Source: Massilia niastensis DSM 21313
GTDB lineage: Bacteria > Pseudomonadota > Gammaproteobacteria > Burkholderiales > Burkholderiaceae_D
DNA length: 64,000 nt
Direction: 5' to 3'
NCBI RefSeq assembly: GCF_000382345.1
Contig: NZ_KB908096.1
Span: 1 to 64,000 of the forward strand
Shown here: in pieces, positions 56,866 to 64,000 of the stretch
Numbering within the stretch: the first letter of the stretch is position 1
Layout of the letters: every line of letters starts with the position of its first letter
The notes under the pieces: generated by a model
Told to the model about the DNA's origin: nothing
Databases searched by the model: none
Seen by the model: the letters and a program-made list of their open reading frames with translations, nothing else
Program-made: the position numbers and the translations under genes

Positions 56866-57779
56866 TCACCTCTCAAATCGGCGTCGCCATCGTGGCGCCG
56901 GGCGGCTATACGTCCGACCCATCCACCGTCGAGCGCGCCATCGCCCGTCTCGAGACCCAGGGCTGCCTCGTCCACAACTACTACGACCACGCGCAGATCC
57001 ACCAGCGCTTCGGCGGCACCGACGAGGGCCGCCTGGCCCAGCTGCATGCGGCGGTCGCCGATCCGGATATCCAGCTGATCATCGCCCTGCGCGGCGCCTA
57101 TGGCATGACCCGCCTGCTGCCGCACATCGATTTCGAGGCGATCGCCGCCAGCGGCAAGATCGTGGTCGGCTTTTCCGATGTCACCGCGCTGCAGATGGGC
57201 CTGATGGCCCGGACCGGCGCCCTCAGCTACGCCGGTCCGATGATCGCCGGCGACTTCGGCGCCCGCGAAGTCGAGCGCTTCACGCTCGAGGACTTCTGGC
57301 GCTGCCTGGCCGGCCCCACCCACGCGATCCACGAGCGCGCCTGCGGCAATCCGCTGCTGGACGTGCGCGGCACGGTCTGGGGCGGCAACCTGGCGATGCT
57401 GGTGTCGCTGCTCGGTACGCCGTACTTCCCGTGCATCGAGGGCGGCATCCTGTACGTCGAGGACATCAACGAGCATCCGTACCGGGTCGAACGCATGCTG
57501 CTGCAGCTGATGCAGGCGGGCGTGCTCGCACGCCAGCGCGCCATCGTGTTCGGCGATGTTTCGGGCTACAAGCTGGCCACGGCCGACAACGGCTACGATT
57601 TCGACAGCATGCTGGCCTACCTGCGCGCGACCCTGCCGGCGCCGGTCCTGGCCGGGCTCACCTTCGGCCACATCGATCGCCGGGTGACGATTCCGTTCGG
57701 CGCCCAGGGCCACCTGGTGTCCGATGCCGAGGGCTTCACGCTCATGCTGTCGGACTATCCGACCTTGCGCCGTGCCTGA
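56862..57779 (+). CDS. ldcA: LD-carboxypeptidase (S66 family)
   Basis: A 305-residue serine peptidase of the LdcA group, which trims the terminal D-Ala from muropeptide tetrapeptides in the cytoplasm. VAIVAPGGY opens the domain, VGFSDVTAL carries the nucleophile Ser, YVEDINEHPYRVERML the Glu, and FGHIDRR the His. The start is GTG 56862, coupled to the upstream gene. The S66 family also includes microcin-immunity MccF proteins, a less likely alternative. Confidence 0.88.
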   Translation: MITSQIGVAIVAPGGYTSDPSTVERAIARLETQGCLVHNYYDHAQIHQRFGGTDEGRLAQLHAAVADPDIQLIIALRGAYGMTRLLPHIDFEAIAASGKIVVGFSDVTALQMGLMARTGALSYAGPMIAGDFGAREVERFTLEDFWRCLAGPTHAIHERACGNPLLDVRGTVWGGNLAMLVSLLGTPYFPCIEGGILYVEDINEHPYRVERMLLQLMQAGVLARQRAIVFGDVSGYKLATADNGYDFDSMLAYLRATLPAPVLAGLTFGHIDRRVTIPFGAQGHLVSDAEGFTLMLSDYPTLRRA

Positions 57780-59046
57780 GCGGCTGCTCGATACCACCTA
57801 CTACCGGGCGAGCTCCTCGCCCGACAGCCATTCCCCGCTGGACGGCGCACGCGAGTGCGCCGTTTGCATTATCGGCGCCGGCTTCGCCGGCCTGGGCACC
57901 GCCATGTCGCTGCACGAGCGGGGGCAGCGCGACATCGTCGTGCTGGAGGCGGACCAGGTCGGCCACGGCGCTTCGGGCCGCAACGGCGGCTTCGTGTTCG
58001 GCGGCTTCTCGCTCGGCGAACGCGACCTGCATGCGGCCGCCGGGCCCCAGGCGCGCGGTCTCTACGGCCAGACCCTGGAGGCGGTCGCCCTGATCCGGCG
58101 CCGCGTCCGGCAGTACGGCATCGACTGCGACGCGCGCGAGGCCGGGGTCATGCTGGCCAACTGGTTCGACGACGACCGCATCCTCGATGCGCAGCAGCGC
58201 TTCATGGAGCAGCACATGGGCGTGCAGTGGCAGCGGATCGGCCGCGCCGAACTGGCCGAGCGCCTGGCAACCCGCCGCTATACCGGCGCGCTGTTCGAGC
58301 CGGGCGCCTTCCACTTCCATCCGCTCAAGTATGCACAGGGCCTGGCGCGCATCCTGGCGCGGGAGGGGTGCGCGATCCACGAGCACAGCCGCGCGATCCG
58401 GATCGGCCGGCGCGGCGCGGCCTGGGTCGTGGAGACCCCTGCAGGGCGGGTGCATGCGCGCGAACTGGTGGTCTGCTGCGGCGGCTACCTGGGCAAGCTG
58501 CACCCGCGCCTGCGCGCGGCGATGCTGCCGATCGCCACCTATGTGATGGTCACCGAGCCGCTGGGCGGGCGCCTGGCCTCGGCGATCCGCACCGGGTCCG
58601 CGGTGTACGACACCCGCTTCGCCTTCGACTACTACCGCGCCTTGCCGGACACCCGCCTGCTGTGGGGCGGCCGCATCTCGATCCGGCGCCGCTCGCCCGC
58701 GGCCGTGGCCGAACTGCTGTACCGTGACATGCTGCGCGTCTATCCGCAGCTGGCGGGAATCCGGGTCGAGCATGCCTGGAGCGGCCTGATGAGCTACGCG
58801 CGCCACAAGATGCCGCAGGTCGGGCGCCTGCCCGACGGCACGTGGTACGGCATGGGCTTCGGCGGCCATGGCGTGGCGCCGACCACACTGGCCGGCGAGC
58901 TGCTGGCCGGGGCCCTGACGGGCGAGCCCGAAGGCCTCGGGCAGTATGCGCGCTGGGGTCTGGCGCATACCGGCGGTGCGGCCGGGATGGCCGCGGCCCA
59001 GCTGGCCTACTGGTATTACGGCGTGCGCGACTGGCTGCGCGAATAG
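57772..59046 (+). CDS. FAD-dependent oxidoreductase (DadA/PuuB-like)
   Basis: A 424-residue flavoprotein of the D-amino-acid-oxidase fold. The N-terminus has the dinucleotide motif CIIGAGFAGLGTAMSLHERG and VLEADQVGHGASGRNGGFVFGG. MPQVGRLPDGTWYGMGFGGHGVAPT near the end closes the FAD site. Related enzymes oxidise amines or D-amino acids such as gamma-glutamylputrescine. Start GTG 57772 overlaps the ldcA stop by eight bases. A D-amino-acid substrate released by LdcA (D-Ala) is an attractive but unproven link. Confidence 0.85.
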   Translation: MPERLLDTTYYRASSSPDSHSPLDGARECAVCIIGAGFAGLGTAMSLHERGQRDIVVLEADQVGHGASGRNGGFVFGGFSLGERDLHAAAGPQARGLYGQTLEAVALIRRRVRQYGIDCDAREAGVMLANWFDDDRILDAQQRFMEQHMGVQWQRIGRAELAERLATRRYTGALFEPGAFHFHPLKYAQGLARILAREGCAIHEHSRAIRIGRRGAAWVVETPAGRVHARELVVCCGGYLGKLHPRLRAAMLPIATYVMVTEPLGGRLASAIRTGSAVYDTRFAFDYYRALPDTRLLWGGRISIRRRSPAAVAELLYRDMLRVYPQLAGIRVEHAWSGLMSYARHKMPQVGRLPDGTWYGMGFGGHGVAPTTLAGELLAGALTGEPEGLGQYARWGLAHTGGAAGMAAAQLAYWYYGVRDWLRE

Positions 59047-59065
59047 TCGCCTGCGCATCCGCCTG

Positions 59066-59542
59066 CTAGCCGATCAAGGGCGTATCGACCTTTTTCAGGG
59101 TGCGCAGTACGAAGCTGGATTTGCTGTGGCGAATGCCAGGGATCTTGTACAGCCTTTCCCTCAGCAGCCGTTCGTAGTCCCGGGTGTCCTTGACGGCGAT
59201 GCGCACGAAATAATCGTAGTCGCCTGAAATGAGCAGGGCCTCGAGCACTTCAGGAATCGACTCCAGCGCCCGTCCGAACTCGTAGAGGGTTTCCTCGCTG
59301 TGGCTGTCCAGGGTGACCTGGACGATCACGGTGTCGTGGTAGCCCAGGCTCGCCAGGTCGACCTTGACGGTGTAAGCCTGGAGCGCGCCGCTGTCCGTCA
59401 TTCGCTTGATCCGGTTCCAGCATGAGGTCGTGGACAGCCCGACCGCGCTGCTCATCTCCTGCAGGGAAGTGCGCGAGTCCCTGAGCAGGATGGCGAGGAT
59501 GGCCAGATCCGCCGCGTCGAAAGATTTTCCGTCTTGTTGCAT
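59066..59542 (-). CDS. Lrp/AsnC-family transcriptional regulator
   Basis: A 158-residue regulator with an N-terminal helix-turn-helix (LAILAILLRDSRTSLQEMSSAVGLS ... CWNRIKRM) and a C-terminal RAM ligand domain (GYHDTVIVQVTL ... ISGDYDYFVRIAV). It senses an amino acid or keto acid. It is divergent from the acetolactate synthase gene, with a 10+10 palindrome between them. Control of that gene and of itself is likely. Confidence 0.9.
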   Translation of the reverse strand: MQQDGKSFDAADLAILAILLRDSRTSLQEMSSAVGLSTTSCWNRIKRMTDSGALQAYTVKVDLASLGYHDTVIVQVTLDSHSEETLYEFGRALESIPEVLEALLISGDYDYFVRIAVKDTRDYERLLRERLYKIPGIRHSKSSFVLRTLKKVDTPLIG

Positions 59543-59554
59543 ATGTCATGTAGG

Positions 59555-59588
59555 ATTTTCAGTTTGTGCACCTATATTAACTGAAAAT
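59555..59588. promoter_or_regulatory. Inverted repeat ATTTTCAGTT-N14-AACTGAAAAT, likely Lrp operator
   Basis: Perfect 10-base arms, 59555-59564 and 59579-59588, in the divergent region 12 bases from the Lrp start and about 40 bases before the acetolactate synthase ATG. AT-rich arms and length suit an Lrp/AsnC site. Confidence 0.65.
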
Positions 59589-59627
59589 ATGAAGCACTTT
59601 CCGGTTGCGGGTCGATATCATTCAGGG

Positions 59628-61445
59628 ATGAACACACACTCATCCAGGCATTCTCCGTTCCCGCCGCTGGACACCCCGGGCGAACCCGTCCGGACCGGTG
59701 CGGGCCTGCTGCTCGATACCCTCGTTAAATGTGGCGTCGACACGATTTTTGGATATCCGGGCGGCGCCGTCCTGCCTCTGTACGATGCGCTGGCGCACGA
59801 TACGCGCCTGCGGCATGTCCTGGTCCGGCACGAGCAGGCCGCAGTCCATGCGGCGGAGGGCTACGCGCGCTCGACCGGGCGGCTCGGCGTGGTATGCGTG
59901 ACCTCGGGACCGGGGATCGCGAACACCACTTCCGGCCTGCTCGATGCCCTGAGCGACTCGATTCCAGTCCTGTGCATCAGCGGCCAGGTTGCCACGACCT
60001 CGATCGGCACCAGCGCATTCCAGGAATGCGACGCGCTGGGGATCTCGCGCCCGGTCACGAAGTGGAACGCGCAGATCCGCGCGGAGGGCGATATCGTCGC
60101 GACGCTGCGGCGGGCGGTACGGGAGGCAATGGGTGGCCGACCCGGGCCGGTCCTGGTCGATGTGCCGAAGGATATCCAGGCCCGGTCGGTGCCTGCGGCA
60201 GCGTTCGCGCAGGCGTCGCCGCCAGCGGCGCAGCCGCGCCGTGCGGCCGGGCTGGACGGCAGGCTGGATGAAGCGGCGGCACTGATCCGGCAGTCCCGTC
60301 GGCCGGTCTTCTACGGGGGCGGGGGACTGGTGAATTCAGGCGGCGATGCCTGCGCCGCCTTCACCGAGCTGGTTCTCTGGAAGAATGGACCGTGCACGCT
60401 GACCCTGATGGGACTCGGGGCGTTTCCGGCCTCGGCTTCCCAATGGCTGGGAATGCTGGGGATGCACGGCACCCTCGAGGCGAACCTGGCGATGCACGGG
60501 GCGGATCTGGTCGTGTGCGTCGGGGCCCGCTTCGACGACCGGGTGACGGGCAAGCTGGAACATTTCTGTCCCGGTGCGCGTATCGTCCATATCGACATCG
60601 ATCCCGGATCGATCGGCAAGGTGGTGCAGGCCGACGTCAGCCTGGTCGGGGACTGCGGCGCCGTGCTCACGGACCTGGTCCGCAGGCTCGCCCCCGAGTC
60701 CGCCGATCATGCATTGACTGCCGATTGGTGGAACACCATCGGGACCTGGCGCGCCGTGCGCTGCCTGGACTTCGACGGCAGCGCGTCGACGATCATTCCT
60801 CAACAGTTGATGCGCACGCTTGGCGACCAGTTGAGGGACAGGAACGCGATCGTGTCGACCGATGTCGGACAGCACCAGATGTGGGCTGCGCAGTATCTGC
60901 GCTTCGAGGCTCCCCGGCGCTGGCTGACGTCCGGCGGAGCAGGGACGATGGGCTACGGCTTGCCGGCGGCGATCGGTGCGCAGGTAGCCAATCCGGACGC
61001 GCTCGTCGTTTGCGTGACCGGGGATGCTTCCGTGATGATGAATATCCAGGAACTGTCGACCGCCGTGCAGCACCGCTGTCCCGTCAAGCTGGTGTTGTCG
61101 AATAACGGATGCATGGGCATGGTCCGCCAATGGCAGGAACTTCACCACGGCGGGCGCTACAGCCATAGCTGTCACGAGGCCTTGCCCGATTTTGTCGCGC
61201 TGGCGCACGCATTCGGCTGGAAGGCGCGCCGCGTCGAACATGCCTGCGACCTGGAGGCGGCCATGCGGGAGTGCCTGTCTTCGGATGGTCCCTATCTGCT
61301 GGACGTTGTCGTCGAGCAGACTGAAAACTGCTTCCCGATGATCCCCGCCGGGCATGGCCACCACGACATCATGCTCGCCAAGGACCGCTGGTTCGATCCT
61401 GCCGCACGGGAAGCGCCTGCTCGCGCTGCCTGTCCTTTGAGATGA
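59628..61445 (+). CDS. Acetolactate synthase large subunit-like, ThDP-dependent enzyme
   Basis: A 605-residue ThDP enzyme of the AHAS type. Motifs are FGYPGGAVLPLYDAL, RHEQAAVHAAEGYAR with the catalytic Glu, CVTSGPGIANTTSGL, and the ThDP/Mg region VCVTGDASVMMNIQELSTA with NN after 27 residues. The usual GDG is GDA here. MGMVRQWQELHHGGRYSHS resembles IlvI/IlvG. ATG 59628 (CAGGG upstream) is preferred over 59589, which abuts the palindrome. No small subunit (ilvN/H) is adjacent. Codon use is less GC-ended than the neighbours, hinting at transfer. Lrp control is inferred. Confidence 0.8.
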   Translation: MNTHSSRHSPFPPLDTPGEPVRTGAGLLLDTLVKCGVDTIFGYPGGAVLPLYDALAHDTRLRHVLVRHEQAAVHAAEGYARSTGRLGVVCVTSGPGIANTTSGLLDALSDSIPVLCISGQVATTSIGTSAFQECDALGISRPVTKWNAQIRAEGDIVATLRRAVREAMGGRPGPVLVDVPKDIQARSVPAAAFAQASPPAAQPRRAAGLDGRLDEAAALIRQSRRPVFYGGGGLVNSGGDACAAFTELVLWKNGPCTLTLMGLGAFPASASQWLGMLGMHGTLEANLAMHGADLVVCVGARFDDRVTGKLEHFCPGARIVHIDIDPGSIGKVVQADVSLVGDCGAVLTDLVRRLAPESADHALTADWWNTIGTWRAVRCLDFDGSASTIIPQQLMRTLGDQLRDRNAIVSTDVGQHQMWAAQYLRFEAPRRWLTSGGAGTMGYGLPAAIGAQVANPDALVVCVTGDASVMMNIQELSTAVQHRCPVKLVLSNNGCMGMVRQWQELHHGGRYSHSCHEALPDFVALAHAFGWKARRVEHACDLEAAMRECLSSDGPYLLDVVVEQTENCFPMIPAGHGHHDIMLAKDRWFDPAAREAPARAACPLR

Positions 61446-61486
61446 AAGCAGGGGTCCCCGCCACAAGGAGTCGTACTCGGTGCTAA

Positions 61487-61510
61487 TATGGTGCATATTT
61501 GGTGCACAAA
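61487..61510. promoter_or_regulatory. Direct repeat GGTGCA-N5-GGTGCA upstream of the antitoxin
   Basis: GGTGCA at 61490-61495 and 61501-61506, one helical turn (11 bases) apart, in an AT-rich stretch with TAATAT just before. It is a plausible autoregulatory operator of the Xre/ParS antitoxin. Confidence 0.4.
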
Positions 61511-61521
61511 TGGGGGCCATC

Positions 61522-61917
61522 ATGCATATAGAGCAACGATCACCCGTATTCGGCCAGGATTTCGACGCTTTCATGGCCTACCTGCGCGACGAAACCAGTC
61601 CGACGCTGTCACCGGCGCGCTACGGCCAGGTGCTGCACCTGGACGCCCAGAGCCTGGCGCAGAGTGCGCAGGTACACCGCAACACCCTCCGGCGCGCGCC
61701 CCAGTCGGCGAGCGTCCAGGGCTTCCTGCGCGATTCGGTCCGCGTGCTGCGCGCCGCGACGGATCTGAACGGCAGCGTCGAGGAAGCGCTGTTCTGGTTC
61801 TCGAATCACCCATTGCCTGTATTCGACTACAAGACCGCCCATACGCTGGTGGCGGAACGCAGGACCGAGGCACTGCTGCGTTACCTGACTTCGCTCGACG
61901 CAGGGTTTACAGGATGA
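61522..61917 (+). CDS. Xre/MbcA/ParS-type antitoxin
   Basis: A 131-residue antitoxin. The N-terminal half (AQSLAQSAQVHRNTLRRAP) resembles an Xre helix-turn-helix. The C-terminal toxin-binding part (LNGSVEEALFWFSNHPLPVFDYKTAHTLVAERRTEALLRYL) matches the DUF2384 antitoxin domain. ATG 61522 is chosen among several in-frame starts because the family begins near here; 61510 is possible. It overlaps the toxin by ATGA. Confidence 0.85.
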   Translation: MHIEQRSPVFGQDFDAFMAYLRDETSPTLSPARYGQVLHLDAQSLAQSAQVHRNTLRRAPQSASVQGFLRDSVRVLRAATDLNGSVEEALFWFSNHPLPVFDYKTAHTLVAERRTEALLRYLTSLDAGFTG

Positions 61918-62426
61918 AGCTTGCCCGACTCGATGCCACCGCATATCGAGTTCATACACCGCGCTGGGCCCATGCCCCGCTGAGCGGGGCCGGAGCGGCG
62001 CGCGCGGGTGGACGCGCCAACCGGCCGGGGATCCAGGCGCTCTACCTGTCGCTGGAACTGGAAACGGCGCTGGCGGAATACCGGCAGCTCAGCCCGCTCA
62101 TGCCGCCCGGCCTGATGGTGTCCTATACCTTGAACCTGGGACCGCTGGTCGATTTGCGCGACGGGGTCGATGCCGACTGGGATCCTCTGTGGCACGACTT
62201 TTACTGCGACTGGCGCGCGCTGCACTTCGACAAGGACGTCGAGCCGCCTTCCTGGGTGCTGGGCGACATCGCGATGGCCGCTGGCGCCAAGGGCATCCTG
62301 TTTCCGTCCGTGCTAGTGCCAGGTGTCAACCTGGTCCTGTATACCGAGCTGCTCGATGCAGACGATCGCCTCGACGTTTACGATCCGGACGGCGGGCTGC
62401 CACGCAACCAGCGTTCCTGGGAGTAG
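61914..62426 (+). CDS. RES-domain toxin
   Basis: A 170-residue RES toxin. Family landmarks are AYRVHTPRWAHAPLSGAGAARAGGRANRPG, ALYLSLELETALAEYRQL with the active-site Tyr and Glu, and a C-terminal hydrophobic core. Characterised RES toxins deplete NAD+ or modify Prs. The motif position GGRxN has Ala where Trp or Phe is common. It is translationally coupled to the antitoxin, the standard order for the RES-Xre type II pairs. Confidence 0.87.
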   Translation: MKLARLDATAYRVHTPRWAHAPLSGAGAARAGGRANRPGIQALYLSLELETALAEYRQLSPLMPPGLMVSYTLNLGPLVDLRDGVDADWDPLWHDFYCDWRALHFDKDVEPPSWVLGDIAMAAGAKGILFPSVLVPGVNLVLYTELLDADDRLDVYDPDGGLPRNQRSWE

Positions 62427-62553
62427 GGGACGCCGCATGGCCTTGCGGGCCATTGTTTTCGAGGGTCTCTATAGAGTGGCCCATAGTGCATGTTGTATAA
62501 TGCGCGATTAAGCTTTAACCCTTTGATCTTCAAAGCAAAAGACACAATCTAGC

Positions 62554-64000
62554 ATGCTATCCACAGCCAATATCACGATGCAATTCGGCGCCAAGCCGCT
62601 GTTCGAGAACATTTCCGTCAAATTCGGCGAGGGCAACCGCTACGGCCTGATCGGCGCGAACGGCTGCGGCAAGTCGACTTTCATGAAGATCCTCGGCGGC
62701 GACCTCGAGCCGTCCGCAGGCAATGTCAGCCTCGATCCGCACGAACGCCTGGGCAAGCTCCGCCAGGACCAGTTCGCCTATGAAGACACCCGCGTGCTCG
62801 ACGTGGTCATGATGGGCCACACCGAGCTGTGGAACGCCATCGCCGAGCGCGACGCCATCTACGCCAACCCGGAAGCGTCCGACGACGACTACATGCGCGC
62901 CGCCGAGCTCGAAGGCAAGGTCGCCGAATACGACGGCTACTCGGCCGAAGCGCGCGCCGGCGAACTGCTGCTGGGCGTGGGCATCGCCACCGACCTGCAC
63001 CAGGGCCCGATGAGCGCCATCGCTCCGGGCTGGAAGCTGCGCGTGCTGCTGGCCCAGGCGCTGTTCTCGAACCCGGACATCCTGCTGCTCGACGAACCGA
63101 CCAACAACCTGGACATCAACACGATCCGCTGGCTCGAGGAAGTGCTCAACGAGCGCAATTCGACCATGATCATCATTTCCCACGATCGTCACTTCCTGAA
63201 CCAGGTGTGCACCCACATCGCGGACATGGACTACGGCACCCTGAAGGTCTATCCGGGCACCTACGACGACTACATGCTGGCGTCGACCCAGGCGCGCAAC
63301 CAGCAGCTGGCGAACAATGCCAAGGCCAAGGAAAAAGTGGCCGAGCTGCAGGAATTCGTGCGCCGCTTCTCGGCCAACAAATCCAAGGCGCGCCAGGCGA
63401 CTTCGCGCGCCAAGCAGATCGACAAGATCAAGATCGAAGAGTTCAAGCCGTCCTCGCGCGCCTATCCGTTCGTGCGCTTCGAAGGCGAGAAGAAGCTGCA
63501 CCGCCTGGCGGTGGAAGCCGAGAACATCTCGAAAGCCTACGACCGCCAGCTGTTCAAGAACTTCTCGATCATGGTCGAGGCCGGCGAGCGCATCGCGATC
63601 ATCGGCGCCAACGGCGCCGGCAAGACCACCTTGCTGCGCACCATCGGCGGCGAGCTGTGCAACATGCAGCCGGACAGCGGCCGGGTGAAGTGGGCCGAGA
63701 ACGCCAATCCGGGCTACATGCCGCAGGATCCGACCGAGGAATTCGCGACCGACGCCACCCTGACCGACTGGATGGGCGAATGGACCCAGGAAGGCGACGA
63801 CGACCAGGCGGTGCGCTCGATCCTGGGCCGCCTGCTGTTCGGCGGCGACGAAGTCAAGAAATCGGTGCGCGTGCTGTCCGGTGGCGAGAAGGGCCGCATG
63901 ATGTACGGCAAGCTGATGCTCGGCCGCCACAACGTGATGCTGCTCGACGAGCCGACCAACCACATGGACATGGAATCGATCGAATCGCTCAACATCGCGC
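62554..64000 (+). CDS. ABC-F ATPase (YbiT-like), cut by the right window edge
   Basis: The first 482 residues of an ABC-F protein. Two nucleotide-binding domains are visible: Walker [10 protein letters not shown] and GANGAGKTT, Walker [12 protein letters not shown] and [10 protein letters not shown]. The first signature reads [12 protein letters not shown], typical of the YbiT/ettA-like group, and the second LSGGEKGRM. The linker [26 protein letters not shown] lies between them. ABC-F proteins act on the ribosome. There is no membrane domain. The C-terminus is missing. Confidence 0.92.
   Translation, partial: MLSTANITMQFGAKPLFENISVKFGEGNRYGLIGANGCGKSTFMKILGGDLEPSAGNVSLDPHERLGKLRQDQFAYEDTRVLDVVMMGHTELWNAIAERDAIYANPEASDDDYMRAAELEGKVAEYDGYSAEARAGELLLGVGIATDLHQGPMSAIAPGWKLRVLLAQALFSNPDILLLDEPTNNLDINTIRWLEEVLNERNSTMIIISHDRHFLNQVCTHIADMDYGTLKVYPGTYDDYMLASTQARNQQLANNAKAKEKVAELQEFVRRFSANKSKARQATSRAKQIDKIKIEEFKPSSRAYPFVRFEGEKKLHRLAVEAENISKAYDRQLFKNFSIMVEAGERIAIIGANGAGKTTLLRTIGGELCNMQPDSGRVKWAENANPGYMPQDPTEEFATDATLTDWMGEWTQEGDDDQAVRSILGRLLFGGDEVKKSVRVLSGGEKGRMMYGKLMLGRHNVMLLDEPTNHMDMESIESLNIA

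Noticed and set aside
62557-63963. Minus-strand frame of 468 codons at the right end
   Set aside because: The plus strand carries a clear ABC-F ATPase with two Walker A and B sets, open to the window edge.

Overview
The window is 64 kb of high-GC, densely packed chromosome. Gene content and codon bias suggest an Oxalobacteraceae (Massilia-like) betaproteobacterium: a DUF2863 gene, a large signalling repertoire, Burkholderiales-style small stress proteins and strongly GC-ending codons. That placement is an inference; there is no rRNA or tRNA in the window to confirm it.

Layout. (1) 1-2.6 kb is a lower-GC accessory patch: a truncated IS3-type orfA, a GNAT gene whose 5' end is lost against the IS, a small conserved hypothetical and a MASE1-like membrane protein. 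Three related GTCCGC...GCGGAC-bounded repeats separate the genes. (2) 2.6-9.4 kb is mostly single-function genes: Tat-exported hydrolase, stress-type SDR, MscS channel, DUF3606 protein, thioredoxin/MFS/GNAT operon and DUF481 outer-membrane protein. (3) 9.6-24.3 kb is a signalling block. It opens with a 1233-residue kinase holding two complete kinase cores plus its NarL-type regulator. A spacer packed with inverted repeats follows, then a Wsp-like chemosensory operon (CheW, CheR-TPR, CheW, MCP, CheA-REC, CheB). That operon ends in a REC-GAF-PAS-degenerate GGDEF-EAL protein where Wsp systems carry a diguanylate cyclase. (4) 24.3-30.1 kb: purine permease, DUF2863 and a glycosyltransferase-FAD oxidoreductase fusion. 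(5) 30.1-44.4 kb is bounded by two inverted copies of a 226-227 bp terminal-inverted-repeat element. It holds many stress-type genes: KGG protein, second MscS, DUF5985 pair, three DUF2382/YsnF-type proteins (one with a four-fold C-terminal repeat) and an exported nuclease, plus Nudix, a hybrid kinase, PhyH and GT4. (6) 44.4-49.4 kb: a near-perfect sigma-54 promoter precedes a two-gene operon of a GGDEF-EAL protein and a soluble double-Cache-CheW protein. (7) 49.5-64 kb: M16 protease, PAS-GGDEF cyclase, queE-queD-tadA, a hydrolase with an Ala in the nucleophile position followed by LdcA and a DadA-like oxidase, an Lrp regulator divergent from an acetolactate synthase with a palindrome between them, a RES-Xre toxin-antitoxin pair, and an ABC-F ATPase that runs off the right edge.

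The genes converge on two themes. One is c-di-GMP and chemosensory control: three c-di-GMP enzymes, five CheW-domain proteins counting CheA, one MCP and three histidine kinase proteins. The other is osmotic or general stress: two MscS channels and several small hydrophilic proteins with similar leaders. The strongest candidates for something undescribed are the Wsp-like array with a predicted phosphodiesterase output, the sigma-54-linked GGDEF-EAL/Cache-CheW pair, the tandem-repeat stress protein and the inverted-repeat mobile element.
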